From an uncultured Bacteroidales bacterium (GTDB lineage Bacteria > Bacteroidota > Bacteroidia > Bacteroidales > Paludibacteraceae): a stretch of 64,000 nucleotides of DNA. Shown piece after piece: positions 63,487-64,000 of this stretch. Numbering within the stretch: position 1 is the first letter of the stretch; every line of letters starts with the position of its first letter. The notes below the pieces were generated by a model. That model saw only the letters and a list, made by a program, of their open reading frames with translations, searched no databases and was not told the DNA's origin. Location of the stretch: assembly GCA_900319645.1 (NCBI GenBank), contig ONPG01000005.1, positions 107,128-171,127 of the forward strand. Direction: 5' to 3'. The position numbers were made by a program, and so were the translations under genes.

Positions 63487-63583
63487 TATAGACCTCTTTT
63501 ATATTAGACCATTTTTATTATAGACCTTATTTATACGCGTTCGCACGCGCACGCGTAACGAGTATTCAAACGGCATCTAAAAG

Positions 63584-63642
63584 AGGGTGATAAGGGGGTG
63601 ATTACGGGGTGATAAGGGCGTGATAAGGGCGTGATAAGGTGG
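63584..63642. repeat. 11-bp tandem repeat, unit gtgataagggc
   Basis: Five copies, the last three nearly perfect (gtgataagggg, gtgataagggc, gtgataagggc). Confidence 0.9.
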
Positions 63643-63646
63643 CTAT

Positions 63647-63700
63647 TCAGCCGACGTCGCCGGGAGGCTGACGGAACAAAAGTCCAAGCTCAGCCCCCGG
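63647..63700 (+). other. Mutually exclusive hairpins
   Basis: GGCTGA (63666-63671) can pair with TCAGCC either upstream (63647-63652) or downstream (63690-63695). The downstream pairing is extended by CCGGG/CCCGG (63660-63664 with 63696-63700) with one bulged A, giving an 11-bp stem. No start of a gene follows within 200 bp. Confidence 0.5.
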
Positions 63701-63863
63701 AAACATGCAAATACTTGCTAAAGTGTCTTTTCCTGCCTTTAACAGCAGATTAACGAATCCATTTTATAGGATATTTACGCCGGTTTTACCCGTTTTTCTC
63801 TCTGGGAAAGAATATAGAATTTACTCAAATTTGTAGATTTTCGATTGATTTATTACAAAATGC

Positions 63864-63894
63864 TTGCATATATCGAAAAAAAGCAGTACCTTTG
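63864..63894 (+). promoter_or_regulatory. Promoter of the gene at the window end
   Basis: -33 TTG (63864-63866) continuing TTGCATATATCG, 20-bp spacer with an A-tract, -7 TACCTTTG (63887-63894). Leader of about 15 nt to the ATG. Confidence 0.88.
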
Positions 63895-63915
63895 CAGCCG
63901 GAAGTTGCAAAGCTT

Positions 63916-64000
63916 ATGAGTAAAACGCTAAAAGACCGCTTGGATTATCTGATTGCTTTAGTATCAGAATTTGCTGCGACACATCACTTGTCGTTGCAGC
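63916..64000 (+). CDS. 5' end of a gene, possibly DUF3791 domain protein
   Basis: Only 28 codons are visible: MSKTLKDRLDYLIALVSEFA then ATHHLSLQ. The length of the leader and quality of the promoter support a real start. The pattern hydrophobic-x-EFA-x(4)-L resembles the N terminus of DUF3791 proteins, small proteins often encoded next to DUF3990-type toxin partners in Bacteroidota; this is a guess from a short stretch. Confidence 0.45.
   Translation, partial: MSKTLKDRLDYLIALVSEFAATHHLSLQ

Overview
The window looks like chromosomal DNA of a Bacteroidota bacterium, most likely order Bacteroidales. Clues read from the sequence are: promoters of the form TTTG - about 20 bp - TAnnTTTG in front of many genes; weak or absent Shine-Dalgarno sequences; TonB-dependent receptors with N-terminal carboxypeptidase-regulatory-like domains; gliding/type IX secretion parts (a type-B C-terminal domain protein, GldF); type III glutamine synthetase; diaminopimelate dehydrogenase; DUF2130 and DUF4250 proteins. 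MenG implies a menaquinone user. I see no prophage, IS transposase, CRISPR array or rRNA; the content is mostly housekeeping.

Layout. 1-5 kb: two adjacent TonB-dependent receptors (the first cut by the window edge, the second with a His-rich loop) and an aminotransferase, then a large palindromic non-coding element (4.87-5.17 kb). 5.2-12.4 kb (minus): M16 protease, phosphatase, MgtC, lipoate ligase, guanine deaminase, RlmB. 12.4-16.5 kb: a coupled trio, DsbD-like reductase, Cys-rich surface protein, outer-membrane protein. 16.6-20.9 kb: murA, murB, nadE. 21 kb (plus): tRNA-Glu and a barrel protein. 22-24 kb: SRPBCC-like protein, Dabb, menG. 24-26.3 kb (plus): DUF4250 and groES-groEL with a candidate sigma-54 promoter. 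26.4-37.5 kb (minus): DUF2520, two peptidases, a type-B sorted surface protein, serA-serC, a carboxytransferase subunit, DUF2130, GNAT. 37.6-40.7 kb: HAD, membrane protein, recR, an RSH protein lacking HD and ACT domains. 40.8-42.2 kb (plus): secreted hypothetical, rsmD. 42.2-49.0 kb (minus): manA-galE-nucleotidyltransferase, YitT, aspartate kinase, ribH, TPR protein. 49.1-56.0 kb (minus): NUDIX, MATE, ddh, glmS, glnN. 56.5-63.2 kb (plus): pheT, prfC, nucleoside permease, orphan gldF, phosphoesterase. The last 0.75 kb is a non-coding region and the start of one more gene.

Functional themes: cell-wall precursors (glmS, murA, murB, aspartate kinase, ddh), ammonia/glutamine use (glnN, glmS, nadE), sugar nucleotides (manA, galE, nucleotidyltransferase), cofactors (ribH, lipoate, NAD, menaquinone) and envelope biogenesis.

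I did not find a complete new multi-gene system. What ordinary annotation leaves unexplained is non-coding: (i) many gene boundaries carry a short tandem repeat with a unit largely private to that locus, and similar tracts also sit inside at least six coding sequences; (ii) fifteen recognisable promoters form one tight family with an extended -33 region and nearly invariant spacing, two of them nearly identical 46-bp modules containing a hairpin and T-tract, and two pairs being divergent promoters that overlap through a shared palindromic -33 region; (iii) a 165-bp branched inverted repeat followed by a tandem pair of 77-bp palindromic units.
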